In this document: positions 7,482 to 16,635 of the stretch, in pieces
How the letters are laid out: the number at the start of each line of letters is the position of its first letter
Position numbering within the stretch: the stretch's first letter is position 1
Source: Clostridia bacterium
Lineage (GTDB): Bacteria; Bacillota; Clostridia; Christensenellales; SZUA-584
Length of the DNA stretch: 40,570 nt
Direction: 5' to 3'
Assembly: GCA_003249555.1 (NCBI GenBank)
Contig: QKIQ01000125.1
Coordinates: 1-40,570 of the forward strand
Translations under genes and position numbers: made by a program
The notes under the pieces: model-generated
Databases searched by the model: none
What the model was told of the DNA's origin: nothing
What the model saw: only the letters and a program-made list of their open reading frames with translations

Positions 7482-8081
7482 TTATTGGACTTCTTCCGCA
7501 TTTGCAATTTTCAGTGCAAGAATGACTTCCCTTACAGATATACCAAGCCGTCTGGCAATTTCATTCTGCGTCATTCCACGCGCATAGAGTTCTGCTACCT
7601 TATTGCCGGTCTTTGAAATCTTCTTTTCTGCCGTCTTAAGAGCCAGCGCTGACTGTGACTGAACGGGTGTTGGTTTAATAATATGAATACTTTCGGTGAT
7701 CTCCGCTTGCCGCACAGCATCTTCCTTTAAAGAAACCTTTTGCGGATTCTCAGACGCTGCAGGGTCTTTCGTGCTGATTTGCGCGCTGCTTTGCATGGCC
7801 TTGAGCTGCATCGCTAGGCTTCTCGTCTCCTCCATCATTCGCTGAATTTTAGCCATGCTTTTGCTTGTTTCCTCTTTTGCTTCTTCCACATATTCTTCAA
7901 AGCTGCTCAGCATATCCTCCACGTTTTGATAGAGGTTGAAAAGCTTTTGTTCTTTCTCGTAGCTTGTATGCTGCTCAGTATTGGCTTTTTTGCTTTTTTT
8001 AAGAACCCTTCCTAGCAGCCAAATGCCCACACATGCCAACAAAAACACATAAGCCGCAAAAACATAATAATCTAGAATCAT
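7482..8081 (-). CDS. SwrB-like (DUF6115-type) membrane-anchored HTH protein
   Basis: A 199-residue protein with one N-terminal membrane segment (about residues 5-25), a charged coiled-coil-like region (45-95), a variable linker, and a C-terminal helix-turn-helix-like motif (MTQNEIARRLGISVREV near 170-186). This organisation and its position directly after sigD/fliA match SwrB of Bacillus, which promotes flagellar basal body maturation. Sequence similarity cannot be measured here, so the assignment rests on architecture and synteny. GGAG precedes the ATG by 9 nt. It is the last gene before the sigma-28 promoter. Confidence 0.75.
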   Translation of the reverse strand: MILDYYVFAAYVFLLACVGIWLLGRVLKKSKKANTEQHTSYEKEQKLFNLYQNVEDMLSSFEEYVEEAKEETSKSMAKIQRMMEETRSLAMQLKAMQSSAQISTKDPAASENPQKVSLKEDAVRQAEITESIHIIKPTPVQSQSALALKTAEKKISKTGNKVAELYARGMTQNEIARRLGISVREVILALKIANAEEVQ

Positions 8082-8108
8082 CTGCTTGTCTCCATCTGTT
8101 ACAGTTCG

Positions 8109-8900
8109 TCAGCCATGAACGCTTACAGGCTCATTGCGTGTGCTTGCAGGCTCGTACATTCCGGCAAACTGCATCTTTGTTCTCATTTTCATTACCGCTT
8201 TAGAATGAATTTGTGAAACCCTTGATTCCGATACGCCAAGTACGCCGGCCACTTCTTTAAGCGTCATCTCTTCATAGTAGTAAAGCGTAATAACAATTTT
8301 TTCCTTTTCAGGGAGGCTGTCGATGATCTTTCCAAGTATCTCGACCATCTCTTTATTCTCAACTTCCTCTTCTAAAGACTCAAGCCCCGTTTGTATCCCT
8401 TGTTCCCACATATCATTCTGAACCATTTCTTCAAAGTGAATGATGTTAAACATCTGCGATTTACCAAGAGCATCCTGAAGCTCCTCTTGGCCCATTTCCA
8501 GATGATCCGCCACCTCTTTGTCCGTCGGCTCCCTCGAAAAACGGTTCTCCAACTCGTAATAGGCATTGCTTATGGCTTTTATTTTCCGCCTCAAGCTAGA
8601 CGGTGCCCAATCTTGTTTGCGTATGCTGTCAATAATTTCACCCTTGATACGCATTGCCGCATAATACTCGAATTTCACTTCGCGATTGAGGTCGTATTTC
8701 TCAACGGCATCCATCAGACCTAAGATGCCGCAGCTTAACATGTCGTCGTAGTTGCTATACGCTTTATACGTGGGCATCAGGCGCAGCACAATGCTCTTGA
8801 CCTGCGGCAGATAGTGCAGGACCAGCTGATTTTTGAGCTCCACGGTTTTACTTTTGGTATACTGTTCCCAAATATAGCGCACATCCTGACCTACGTTCAT
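8109..8900 (-). CDS. fliA: RNA polymerase sigma-28 factor FliA/SigD
   Basis: About 263 residues. Region 2 includes YDDMLSCGILGLMDAVEKYD and FEYYAAMRIKGEIIDSIR, region 3 includes WAPSSLRRK, and region 4.2 is EMTLKEVAGVLGVSESRVSQIHSKA. It directs RNA polymerase to late flagellar and chemotaxis promoters and is bound by FlgM. The ATG at 8900 is chosen because GGGGAAGTGAG precedes it and it lies just after the ycgR stop; an in-frame upstream start at 8936 would add 12 residues inside ycgR. The sigma-28 site at 7449-7476 is a direct target candidate. Confidence 0.95.
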   Translation of the reverse strand: MNVGQDVRYIWEQYTKSKTVELKNQLVLHYLPQVKSIVLRLMPTYKAYSNYDDMLSCGILGLMDAVEKYDLNREVKFEYYAAMRIKGEIIDSIRKQDWAPSSLRRKIKAISNAYYELENRFSREPTDKEVADHLEMGQEELQDALGKSQMFNIIHFEEMVQNDMWEQGIQTGLESLEEEVENKEMVEILGKIIDSLPEKEKIVITLYYYEEMTLKEVAGVLGVSESRVSQIHSKAVMKMRTKMQFAGMYEPASTRNEPVSVHG

Positions 8901-8904
8901 TTTC

Positions 8905-9561
8905 TCACTTCCCCGGTCCTCGTTTCTTTCTGGCAATAATCTGCTGACGCATGATAAATCTGGCTAAATATGCCCGATCCTGCTCTGAGCAGTTTAAAAA
9001 CAACAGAACAATATTATGAGGATCCGTATCCATAAAAGGCGTTTCACACCTTAGTACTTCTGTTTTGAAAACCCGTTTTTCCATGTTCGACATCTTGATT
9101 TCCGCGCTGATTGGCGTTTTGTCAGGAAAACTATGAAAGCAACTTAACAGCATGCCATGCTCTGATATATCCACCGTTTTCGCTTTGTAAACCTTGGCCT
9201 GTTCCTCTTCGTTGCCGTCCAAACGCCTCAGCACAACACTCAGCACAATCGGCAGCCGATAGCTTTTTCGGCGCTGATTTTTTGTGACCTCACTCAGTGC
9301 TTCCAGTTCACACAGCTTTATCTGCTCTTTGATATACCAATCAGTGACTTTGGCCTGAAATGAATACACACCATTTGGCCGATAAAAACAGATTTTTGTT
9401 GTATCGTCTTTGGATAAAGGCAATGGTACGCTCTTGATGGTTGGATGAAACACTGTAAACCGTCCGCCTCCCAAAACTTCTTGAAGCTTCGTTTTCACAG
9501 ATATCTCACCCATCTGCATCTCCATATTTTCTCCGACTGTTACAAACTCATCAATTTGCAC
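8905..9561 (-). CDS. ycgR: YcgR-type PilZ cyclic di-GMP receptor (flagellar brake)
   Basis: A 218-residue protein with an N-terminal YcgR-N-like barrel (about 15-90) and a C-terminal PilZ domain. The PilZ cyclic di-GMP-binding signature is intact: RKSYR (RxxxR) near residue 97 and DISEHG (DxSxxG) near 130. When bound to cyclic di-GMP, such proteins contact the motor and slow it. The start is GTG at 9561 after AAGGGG. It lies between flhG and fliA, the usual place in Clostridia, and pairs functionally with the HD-GYP gene at 30565. Confidence 0.88.
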   Translation of the reverse strand: MQIDEFVTVGENMEMQMGEISVKTKLQEVLGGGRFTVFHPTIKSVPLPLSKDDTTKICFYRPNGVYSFQAKVTDWYIKEQIKLCELEALSEVTKNQRRKSYRLPIVLSVVLRRLDGNEEEQAKVYKAKTVDISEHGMLLSCFHSFPDKTPISAEIKMSNMEKRVFKTEVLRCETPFMDTDPHNIVLLFLNCSEQDRAYLARFIMRQQIIARKKRGPGK

Positions 9562-9566
9562 TACGA

Positions 9567-10433
9567 TTACCCCTTAGCCATTCCGTTCTTCATTACAAAG
9601 CGATCAAAAAAACCTGCGAGCCCGGGTTTCTTGCGCTGCTGAGCAGGAATATTAAGAAAATTATTGACCATCTGGTTAATATCAGACGATGCGGTGCAGT
9701 ATGGATAGCTGATAAGTATTGGCACCTGTTCCTTAACGGCGCTTAGCATATTGGCATCCTGCGATATTATCCCAAGCTTTTTCATCTCAATTTCGGTATT
9801 TTTTTCGACAATTCGTATGAGACCATCCATCACGGATGTGGCTTCCCGCACATTTTCCACCCTGTTGAGAACAAGGTTTACATTAGGCCGAAGCCCCTGT
9901 TCATTGACAATCTTAAGCAGTGCATACGCGTCCACCACTGAAGTCGGCTCCGGTGTGGTCACAAGAATCGTATCATGACTCGCATGAATCAGCCGAAGCG
10001 TATTGTCGTTCACTCCCGCACCCGTATCAAAGATAATGGTATCCGATATGGCCTCCAGCGATATGATGCTTTCCACAATACGCATGAGCCGCGGGGAATC
10101 CAGCTTTGTGAGCTCATATACGCCTGAACCGCCTGAAATAAACTGCACACCTTCGAGCCCAACCTCGATGATATCGGTAATTTCTTTACGGCTGCTGATT
10201 ACATCCATCAGGTCGTACTGAGCTCTCACACCGAGCATCACGTCTATATTGGAAAAACCAAAATCGGTATCGATAATCAACGCACGGTGACCGCGTCTGT
10301 TTAAGGCAATGCCCAAATTCAACGCGAGGCTGGATTTACCGACACCGCCTTTGCCGCTTGTCACAGTGACGATTTTCATTTGCTTTCTCTTCATGTTCAT
10401 CAGCATACGCAGCTTTTCAGCCTGATCCATCAT
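9567..10433 (-). CDS. flhG: FlhG, MinD-like ATPase for flagellar placement and number
   Basis: A 288-residue ParA/MinD-family ATPase. The deviant Walker A SGKGGVGKSS spans residues 26-35, followed by IIDTDFGFSNIDVMLG and IIFDTGAGVNDNTLRL. The first 18 residues hold the basic, Gln-containing helix that activates the FlhF GTPase in known FlhG proteins (QAEKLRMLMN). It overlaps flhF by 4 bp (ATGA), showing translational coupling. The C terminus is short and lacks a clear MinD membrane-targeting helix, although its end is basic. Confidence 0.94.
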   Translation of the reverse strand: MMDQAEKLRMLMNMKRKQMKIVTVTSGKGGVGKSSLALNLGIALNRRGHRALIIDTDFGFSNIDVMLGVRAQYDLMDVISSRKEITDIIEVGLEGVQFISGGSGVYELTKLDSPRLMRIVESIISLEAISDTIIFDTGAGVNDNTLRLIHASHDTILVTTPEPTSVVDAYALLKIVNEQGLRPNVNLVLNRVENVREATSVMDGLIRIVEKNTEIEMKKLGIISQDANMLSAVKEQVPILISYPYCTASSDINQMVNNFLNIPAQQRKKPGLAGFFDRFVMKNGMAKG

Positions 10434-11596
10434 AGTGCGACCTCTCGCCTTCCGACGATATTTTCCGCCAGCATCGCTGGATTCACCTGGCTGATATCAT
10501 CAGGAACATCCTGTCCCATAGTGATATACGACAGCGATTTTTTTGCATAGTCCGCAATGTTCAATATATTTCCCCATACACCCACCTCATCAAGCTTTGT
10601 GATAATGAGCTTGTAATTAGGAATAAACGCATAATTCCGAATAATATCTTTACAGACCTTGCTGGCTGTCACCACGCTGATCACAAGATACACCTCATCC
10701 ACATGTGCCGCGGCAATGTACTCCTCCAGCTCTTTGCGGTATGCTGCGTCGGTGGAGCTCTTGCCTGCCGTGTCAATGAGTATCACGTCTCTGTCTGCCA
10801 TTTCATCCACAGCTTCTTTAAGGTCCTTTGCGTTGTATGCGGTTCTAACCGGTATGTCCATGATTTCGGCATAAATACGCATATGCTCCATTGCGCCAAC
10901 GCGATAAGTATCCATATTCACAAGACCGATGTTCAAATTTTGGTCCAGCGCGAGCCGTCCGGCGAGCTTAACAAGGGTCGTCGTTTTCCCAGCGCCGGTC
11001 GGCCCCGCAAAAAGCAGCACCGTCTGGGCATATTTTTTTATTTTAATCGGCATGGGCTCACCCAGTTTATCTATTACAAGCTGCTGAGCCACGGAACTCA
11101 ATTCGACACATTGTTTAAGGGAGACCCCATGAGTCAGCAGGGCAATTTCCTTGGCGATATCCTGATTCACATCTCTGTCAAGCATCTGGAGATAAAGCCC
11201 TTGTACTTCAGACGGAAGCGGTGCCGTATCGTCTTTAGATACTGTCCCGATACGGTTGGATATGTCTGTAACCAACCCTCTTAAAGATTCAATCTGGGCC
11301 TCAAGCGGCGCGACTTTTGAATCGGTTTCGGGGGCTTTGTCAGTTTCATTGTCCTCGACTTTCGCAGGGCTTTTGGATGCCGAAGCCTTAGGCGCTTCCG
11401 TTTTTGACAAAGCGGGTTCAAAGCTCCTCTTTGGCTCGTAGGCGGCAACCACCTCAAAATTTTTCTTAAAAAGGCCGATAATACCTTTTCCCCGTACGGT
11501 TTTGCTGTCGAGAATCACCGCGTCGGGACCAAATTCCTTTTTAATTTTTTTCATCGCATCCTGCATATCTCTCGCGGTAAATCTTTTTACAAACAC
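10430..11596 (-). CDS. flhF: FlhF, SRP-type GTPase for flagellar placement
   Basis: A 388-residue FlhF. The N-terminal B region starts FVKRFTARDMQDAMKKIKKE, followed by a low-complexity Lys/Ala/Glu linker (about 70-115). The G domain has P-loop GPTGAGKTT near residue 197, then NMDTYRVGA, VILIDTAGKS and IITKLDEVG, all SRP GTPase motifs. FlhF recruits early basal-body components to the membrane site. The start is GTG at 11596, directly after the flhA stop, with GGTGAG 7 nt upstream. Confidence 0.95.
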   Translation of the reverse strand: MFVKRFTARDMQDAMKKIKKEFGPDAVILDSKTVRGKGIIGLFKKNFEVVAAYEPKRSFEPALSKTEAPKASASKSPAKVEDNETDKAPETDSKVAPLEAQIESLRGLVTDISNRIGTVSKDDTAPLPSEVQGLYLQMLDRDVNQDIAKEIALLTHGVSLKQCVELSSVAQQLVIDKLGEPMPIKIKKYAQTVLLFAGPTGAGKTTTLVKLAGRLALDQNLNIGLVNMDTYRVGAMEHMRIYAEIMDIPVRTAYNAKDLKEAVDEMADRDVILIDTAGKSSTDAAYRKELEEYIAAAHVDEVYLVISVVTASKVCKDIIRNYAFIPNYKLIITKLDEVGVWGNILNIADYAKKSLSYITMGQDVPDDISQVNPAMLAENIVGRREVAL

Positions 11597-13639
11597 CTAT
11601 ATACTCACCGTCCAGTCTGAATAAATTTCCACATTTGACTCAAGTTCGTTATACGAAAGCACGACAAGCTCCGGATATACCTGCGACGAAAGATTCTTGA
11701 TATGCTTGCGTATCTGCGGCGAAGTAATCACCATGGGCGCAACTCCTAGGCTTAAGAAATGGTCGATACCCTTCTTAAGATTGTTTAAAAACATCTGGAT
11801 CTGCGCCGGCTCCATGGGCGCACCCACACCCTTGTCCGACGGTCGCAAGCTGCTTGAGATCACTCTTTCGGCATCGGGATTCAGTGTAATCACACGCGCC
11901 TTGCCATCGGGTATAAAGCTTCTCGTTATCGCCCGCTTTAGCTTTTGACGTACATATTCAGTTAACACATCCGTGTCTCTTGTTATCGTACCATAATCGC
12001 CCAGAATTTCCAATATGGAAGCGATATCACGAATCGACACGTTTTCACGCAGCAGGTTTGCCAATACCTTTTGCACTTCGCCGACTGTGAATATTTTGGG
12101 CACCACTTCTTCCACCAGCGCAGGCTGCTGTTTTTTTAAATTGTCAATAATCGTTTGAACCTGCTGGCGGCCGAGCAACTCGTCTGCATGTCGTTTGATA
12201 ACTTCCATGAGATGAGTAGATATCACAGACGGCACGTCGATTGTCGTGTAACCTCTCATCTCCGCCTTTTCGCGGTCTGCTTCTACAATCCAAAGCGCCG
12301 GCAGACCAAACGTGGGCTCAACAGTATCAATTCCGTCAACGGGTTCGTCCACTTCCTCCGGCTTAAGCGCCAGATACCGCCCCAGCATCACTTCACCGCG
12401 CGCTACATCCAGCCCCTTGATTTTGATCACATATTCCTTTGTGCCCAGCTGTATGTTATCACGCAGCCTCACGATAGGCACGATGATGCCAAGCTCCAGC
12501 GCACACTGCCGCCGTATCATCACGACACGGTCTAGCAAATCGCCGCCTTGCGAAGCATCCACAAGCGAAATCAGCCCGTAACCAAACTCCATTTCGATAA
12601 GATCCACATGCAGCAAAGATGTTACATTCTCGGGTTTGCGCTTCTCGGTTGCGCTAATCTCCGCTTCAGACTTGATCTCCTCCTGCTGCTTCTTCTTCTC
12701 TTTTCGGTTTTTCAAATAACCAATCAGCGGTAATGCAGCAGCCATTACAAGCAAAAGAGGTGTTGGCAGGCCGGGGATTAAGCTGATCAGCACCAGCATG
12801 CCGCCGAGGATATAGAACACGTATGGCTGGCTGAACAGCTGCTTTGATAAATCCTGCCCAAAGCTGTCCTTGGTAGCGGCACGCGTCACGATAATGCCCG
12901 TCGCCGTGGATACGAGAAGCGCCGGAATCTGGCTGCAAAGGCCGTCGCCCACAGTGGCCAGCGTATATACCGAAATCACCTGATCGAACGGCATCACTTT
13001 ACCGCCCACACCCAGCACACCCACAAGTATACCGCCCACCACATTGATGATGGTGATGATGATGCCCACGATAGCGTCGCCCTTCACGAACTTGGACGCA
13101 CCGTCCATAGCGCCGTAAAAATCCGCTTCCCGCTGTATGTCTGTGCGGCGTTCTCTCGCCTGCTCTTCGTTGATGATGCCCGAGCTCAGGTCCGCGTCAA
13201 TGGCCATCTGTTTGCCCGGCATCGCGTCCAATGTGAACCGCGCTGCCACTTCTGACACACGCTCGGCACCCTTGGTAATAACCACAAACTGCACAATAAC
13301 GATAATTAAAAATATGACAAAACCGACAACCAGATTGCCGCCCACCACGAAGCTGCCGAAAGCCTTGATCACGTTGCCCGCATCACCGCCGTTGCCAAGT
13401 ATCAGGCGTGTGGACGAAATATTAAGCGCAAGCCGGAACAGCGTGACAATCAGCAGCATCGTCGGATAAGTGGAGAAATCCAGCGTCCGTTTGGTATACA
13501 GTGTAATCAGCAATATCATCAGCGACATCGTGATGTTGACGATCAAAAAGAAGTCCATCAGCCCTGTCGACAACGGAATAATGATCAGCAGTATAATGGC
13601 CAATATCAGCACGGCCACGAGAATATCCGTGATCTTCAA
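11597..13639 (-). CDS. flhA: Flagellar export gate protein FlhA
   Basis: A 680-residue FlhA of full length. The first 300 or so residues hold about eight membrane segments with the FHIPEP-type loop region (STYPTMLLIVTLFRLALNIS and GKQMAIDADLSSG), and the rest is the cytosolic domain that docks chaperone-substrate complexes. FlhA forms the nonameric export-gate ring. It starts with TTG at 13639, overlapping the flhB stop, with AGGGAGGAAGAGC providing a strong ribosome binding site inside flhB. Confidence 0.96.
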   Translation of the reverse strand: MKITDILVAVLILAIILLIIIPLSTGLMDFFLIVNITMSLMILLITLYTKRTLDFSTYPTMLLIVTLFRLALNISSTRLILGNGGDAGNVIKAFGSFVVGGNLVVGFVIFLIIVIVQFVVITKGAERVSEVAARFTLDAMPGKQMAIDADLSSGIINEEQARERRTDIQREADFYGAMDGASKFVKGDAIVGIIITIINVVGGILVGVLGVGGKVMPFDQVISVYTLATVGDGLCSQIPALLVSTATGIIVTRAATKDSFGQDLSKQLFSQPYVFYILGGMLVLISLIPGLPTPLLLVMAAALPLIGYLKNRKEKKKQQEEIKSEAEISATEKRKPENVTSLLHVDLIEMEFGYGLISLVDASQGGDLLDRVVMIRRQCALELGIIVPIVRLRDNIQLGTKEYVIKIKGLDVARGEVMLGRYLALKPEEVDEPVDGIDTVEPTFGLPALWIVEADREKAEMRGYTTIDVPSVISTHLMEVIKRHADELLGRQQVQTIIDNLKKQQPALVEEVVPKIFTVGEVQKVLANLLRENVSIRDIASILEILGDYGTITRDTDVLTEYVRQKLKRAITRSFIPDGKARVITLNPDAERVISSSLRPSDKGVGAPMEPAQIQMFLNNLKKGIDHFLSLGVAPMVITSPQIRKHIKNLSSQVYPELVVLSYNELESNVEIYSDWTVSI

Positions 13640-14709
13640 GCTCTTCCTCCCTTTTTCTTCATGCGGTATACATAGGCCAGCACTTCCGCAACGGCTTTAT
13701 ACATATCTTCAGGAACCTCGTCGCCCACTTCGCAAAAGAAGTACAACGACTGTGCAAGCGGTTTGTTTTCCACGATCGCCACGCTTTCTTCTCTTGCCTT
13801 TTCCTTTATCTTCTGCGCAAGAAAATCTTTGCCCTTGGCAACGATCACCGGCGCGGTGGTTTTTCCTTCCTTATATTCCAGCGCGACCGCGTAATGTGTC
13901 GGGTTGGTAATTACCACGTCAGCGTCCTTCACGGCCTGCACCATACGCATGCGGCTCATCTGACGCTGTTTTTGCGCAATCCTTCCCTTTATCTGTGGAT
14001 TGCCTTCCGTCAGCTTGTATTCGTCCTTTACCTCCTGCTTTGTCATCATGAGGTCTTTGTTATACTTCCACCGCTGATATATGTAGTCAAAAGGAGCGAA
14101 TAGCGCAAAAGCAATCGCGAGACTAAATGCCACAGACAGTATGATGTCCACGAAGTTCGCTGTGGCAGCACCGACATCCTGCCCCATCAGCCCGGCAAAG
14201 TCCTCCATATGCCGTTCATACTCGTTATACGCGACCACCGCAAGTATCGAAATTTTTATTATCGACTTGACAAGGTCTATCAGCGTCCTTTTTGAGAAAA
14301 CACGTTTGAAGCCGGAAATCGGATTAATCCGGTCAAACTTGGGCGCAAGCGCTTTTGCCGAGAAAATAAACCCCACCTGAACCAGGTTAAACACCACGCC
14401 TGTCACGAAAGCGGCCACCAATAGGGGCGCGATAATGCCGATAAACATCCAGATGGCATCGCCGAACATGACCGTCGCCGTCGTAATCCCGAATTCGTCA
14501 GGCGCCTGCATCGTAAAGAAGTAATGCAGCAGTTTTTTTATATTTTCAACGATCGTTCTGCCGAAAACAGCCAGCACACCAAACATGGCAAGCATCGATA
14601 AAGCCGTGTTGACCTCGACGCTTTTAAATATCTGCCCTTTTTCCCTTGCTTCGCGCTTTCGTCGCGGTGTGGCTTTTTCGGTTTTTTCCCCGGTAGGCTT
14701 CTGGCTCAT
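13636..14709 (-). CDS. flhB: Flagellar export switch protein FlhB
   Basis: A 357-residue FlhB with four membrane segments in the first 215 residues and the autocleavable cytosolic domain. The cleavage motif NPTH is present near residue 268 (ITNPTHYAVALEY). FlhB switches export from rod/hook to filament substrates after FliK signalling. It overlaps fliR by 4 bp and flhA by 4 bp. A separate short FlhB-like protein at 24605-24916 lacks the membrane part. Confidence 0.96.
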   Translation of the reverse strand: MSQKPTGEKTEKATPRRKREAREKGQIFKSVEVNTALSMLAMFGVLAVFGRTIVENIKKLLHYFFTMQAPDEFGITTATVMFGDAIWMFIGIIAPLLVAAFVTGVVFNLVQVGFIFSAKALAPKFDRINPISGFKRVFSKRTLIDLVKSIIKISILAVVAYNEYERHMEDFAGLMGQDVGAATANFVDIILSVAFSLAIAFALFAPFDYIYQRWKYNKDLMMTKQEVKDEYKLTEGNPQIKGRIAQKQRQMSRMRMVQAVKDADVVITNPTHYAVALEYKEGKTTAPVIVAKGKDFLAQKIKEKAREESVAIVENKPLAQSLYFFCEVGDEVPEDMYKAVAEVLAYVYRMKKKGGRA

Positions 14710-15491
14710 GGCGCAAGCCCCGCAACCATTTTGTCGATTGAAGCATACATATGCTCAAACAACACATCCGTGAATGATACAAACACCGGTATAATAATAA
14801 GCAGTATCATAAATCCCAGTAAAATTTTCAAGGGTATCCCCACGACAAACACGTTCATCTGCGGAATGGCCCGTACAATAAACCCCAGAGCCACTTCACC
14901 GAGCAGCCCCGATGCGATAAGCGGCATCGCCACACTGACCACAAGCACAAACGAAAGCGCGAACACTTCAAGCGCAGTCAACCCGATGAGTGGATTCAGC
15001 GCCACATGACCCGGAGGAATATGGCTGAATGTCGCAAGCACAATCCGAATCAACTGCAGATGGCCGTTCATACCGAAGAACACAACGAGCAGTATGACAT
15101 TCAGCAGATTACCGGTCACCGGTACGCTGATGTTTGAGTTGACGTCAAACACATTGACCATGCCAAAACCCATTTGCATATCCATGACCTGCCCTGCTGT
15201 CTGAACCACTGAAAAGAACAGCGTAACCACATACCCAAGCACCAGCCCAAAAAGCAACTCTTTAACGCACAGCAAACCAAACTCGATGACGCCTGAATAC
15301 TGAACCGGAAAAGCTGCCGGACTTGCCGAGAAAACCGCGTATGTCACCACCAGACACATACCGATTTTAAGCAGATTAGGCAATGCTTTTCTGCCGAATA
15401 TGGGCGAGGCCATCAGCAGCGTGCTCACCCTTAAAAACATCAATATGAAGGAGTCAAGGTTGGCCTCAATTGTACCGAGTACTTGTTCCAT
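14706..15491 (-). CDS. fliR: Flagellar export gate protein FliR
   Basis: A 261-residue membrane protein with about six hydrophobic segments and the family pattern MLRVSTLLMASPIFGRKALPN-like near residues 18-38 and PQMNVFVVGIPLKI near 200. FliR is part of the FliPQR core channel of the export gate. AAGGG precedes the ATG at 15491, which is 10 bp after fliQ. Export of rod and hook subunits would pass through this channel. Confidence 0.95.
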   Translation of the reverse strand: MEQVLGTIEANLDSFILMFLRVSTLLMASPIFGRKALPNLLKIGMCLVVTYAVFSASPAAFPVQYSGVIEFGLLCVKELLFGLVLGYVVTLFFSVVQTAGQVMDMQMGFGMVNVFDVNSNISVPVTGNLLNVILLVVFFGMNGHLQLIRIVLATFSHIPPGHVALNPLIGLTALEVFALSFVLVVSVAMPLIASGLLGEVALGFIVRAIPQMNVFVVGIPLKILLGFMILLIIIPVFVSFTDVLFEHMYASIDKMVAGLAP

Positions 15492-15500
15492 CGCGCCCTT

Positions 15501-15776
15501 CTATTTCAGCATCGTATCCACGTAGCCGTACATACGGTGCGTAAAATCCGATAAATTGGTCAGCATCATTCCAGCAAAAACAAGCAGCACGACCAATATG
15601 GCCACGATTTTTGGCACAAAGGCCAACGTCTGCTCATTGATCTGCGTTGTGGCCTGAAATATCGAAATAATCACGCCCACAACCATCGCCACGATCAAAA
15701 TCGGCGCTGCCACTGTGATAATCGTCATAACGCCGTCCTGCAGGACCGTGATGACTTCCGCTTGATCCACCTTCAT
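15501..15776 (-). CDS. fliQ: Flagellar export gate protein FliQ
   Basis: About 91 residues with two membrane helices and the QATTQINEQTLAFVPKI segment characteristic of FliQ. It packs around FliP and FliR in the export gate. The annotated ATG at 15776 stands only 2 nt after AAAGGAGG, too close for efficient initiation; the in-frame GTG at 15770 has the ideal spacing of 8 nt and would give MDQAEVIT, a more typical FliQ start. Either start preserves the domain. Confidence 0.94.
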   Translation of the reverse strand: MKVDQAEVITVLQDGVMTIITVAAPILIVAMVVGVIISIFQATTQINEQTLAFVPKIVAILVVLLVFAGMMLTNLSDFTHRMYGYVDTMLK

Positions 15777-15816
15777 GACCTCCTTTTGCTTCGCTCAGAA
15801 CGCATAAATATGACAG

Positions 15817-16635
15817 CTAACCAAAGCTTGAAATCAGCGTTTGAACGGTCAGTGTCCAGCCGTCAACGAGCACAAACAGCAGCACCTTAAATGGCAGAGA
15901 TATGACAATTGGCGGCAGCATCATCATGCCCATCGACATAAGCACGCTTGCCACAATCATATCCAGCACGATGAACGGGATATAGAGCAGAAAACCAATC
16001 TGGAATCCGCGCTTGATCTCACTCGTGATAAAAGCGGGAATCAGCGCGGTGTTGGACACATCTTCAATGCTTTCCACATCCTTATCCGCATCAGATACAG
16101 ATATAAAATAGTTCAAGTCGCTTTTGTATGTTTGCTTGAACATAAACTCACGGACAGGCTCCATCGCGCGTTCAAACGCTTCATCGTCCGTAATTTCGTT
16201 GTTGACATATGGCTGATACGCATTTACGTCGATATCGTTGATCACCGGAGACATCACAAAAAAGGTGAGAAAAAGCGCAAGACCAATCAGCACCTGATTG
16301 GGCGGCATCTGCTGCAAGCCAAGCCCGTTTCTAATCAGCGACAGCACGATGATAATCCGCGGAAAGCATGTCATCATAATGAGAATGGAGGGCAGCAAGG
16401 ATAATATCGTCAGCAGCAGAACAATATCCACCGTGTCGCTGCGATCTCCCAGCAAGCCGCCAAGCACGGAATTGTCATCGTCACCGGTTCCTGTCTGTGT
16501 TGTATCTGAAATCGCCGAGCAGCCCGCCATCAAAAAAACAAGTGCGAGACAAAGGACTGCGGCAATCACAATTTTTATTTTAAATCGACGATGCCGCCGT
16601 TTTTTCAGCGGAAGCTGTATTGGCAAGCTATTCAT
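15817..16635 (-). CDS. fliP: Flagellar export gate protein FliP, with lipobox-like N terminus
   Basis: A 272-residue FliP, somewhat longer than the usual 220-250. Family motifs are MMTCFPRIIIVLSLIRNGLG, QMPPNQVLIGLALFLTFFVM and MMMLPPIVISLPFKVLLFVL. The N terminus has a basic stretch (11-19), a hydrophobic core (20-36) and then LMAGC with Cys39, which looks like a lipoprotein signal. FliP is normally made with a cleavable Sec signal; a lipidated form would be unusual. It overlaps the fliO stop by 8 bp, with GGGGGAATGG before the ATG. Confidence 0.95.
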   Translation of the reverse strand: MNSLPIQLPLKKRRHRRFKIKIVIAAVLCLALVFLMAGCSAISDTTQTGTGDDDNSVLGGLLGDRSDTVDIVLLLTILSLLPSILIMMTCFPRIIIVLSLIRNGLGLQQMPPNQVLIGLALFLTFFVMSPVINDIDVNAYQPYVNNEITDDEAFERAMEPVREFMFKQTYKSDLNYFISVSDADKDVESIEDVSNTALIPAFITSEIKRGFQIGFLLYIPFIVLDMIVASVLMSMGMMMLPPIVISLPFKVLLFVLVDGWTLTVQTLISSFG

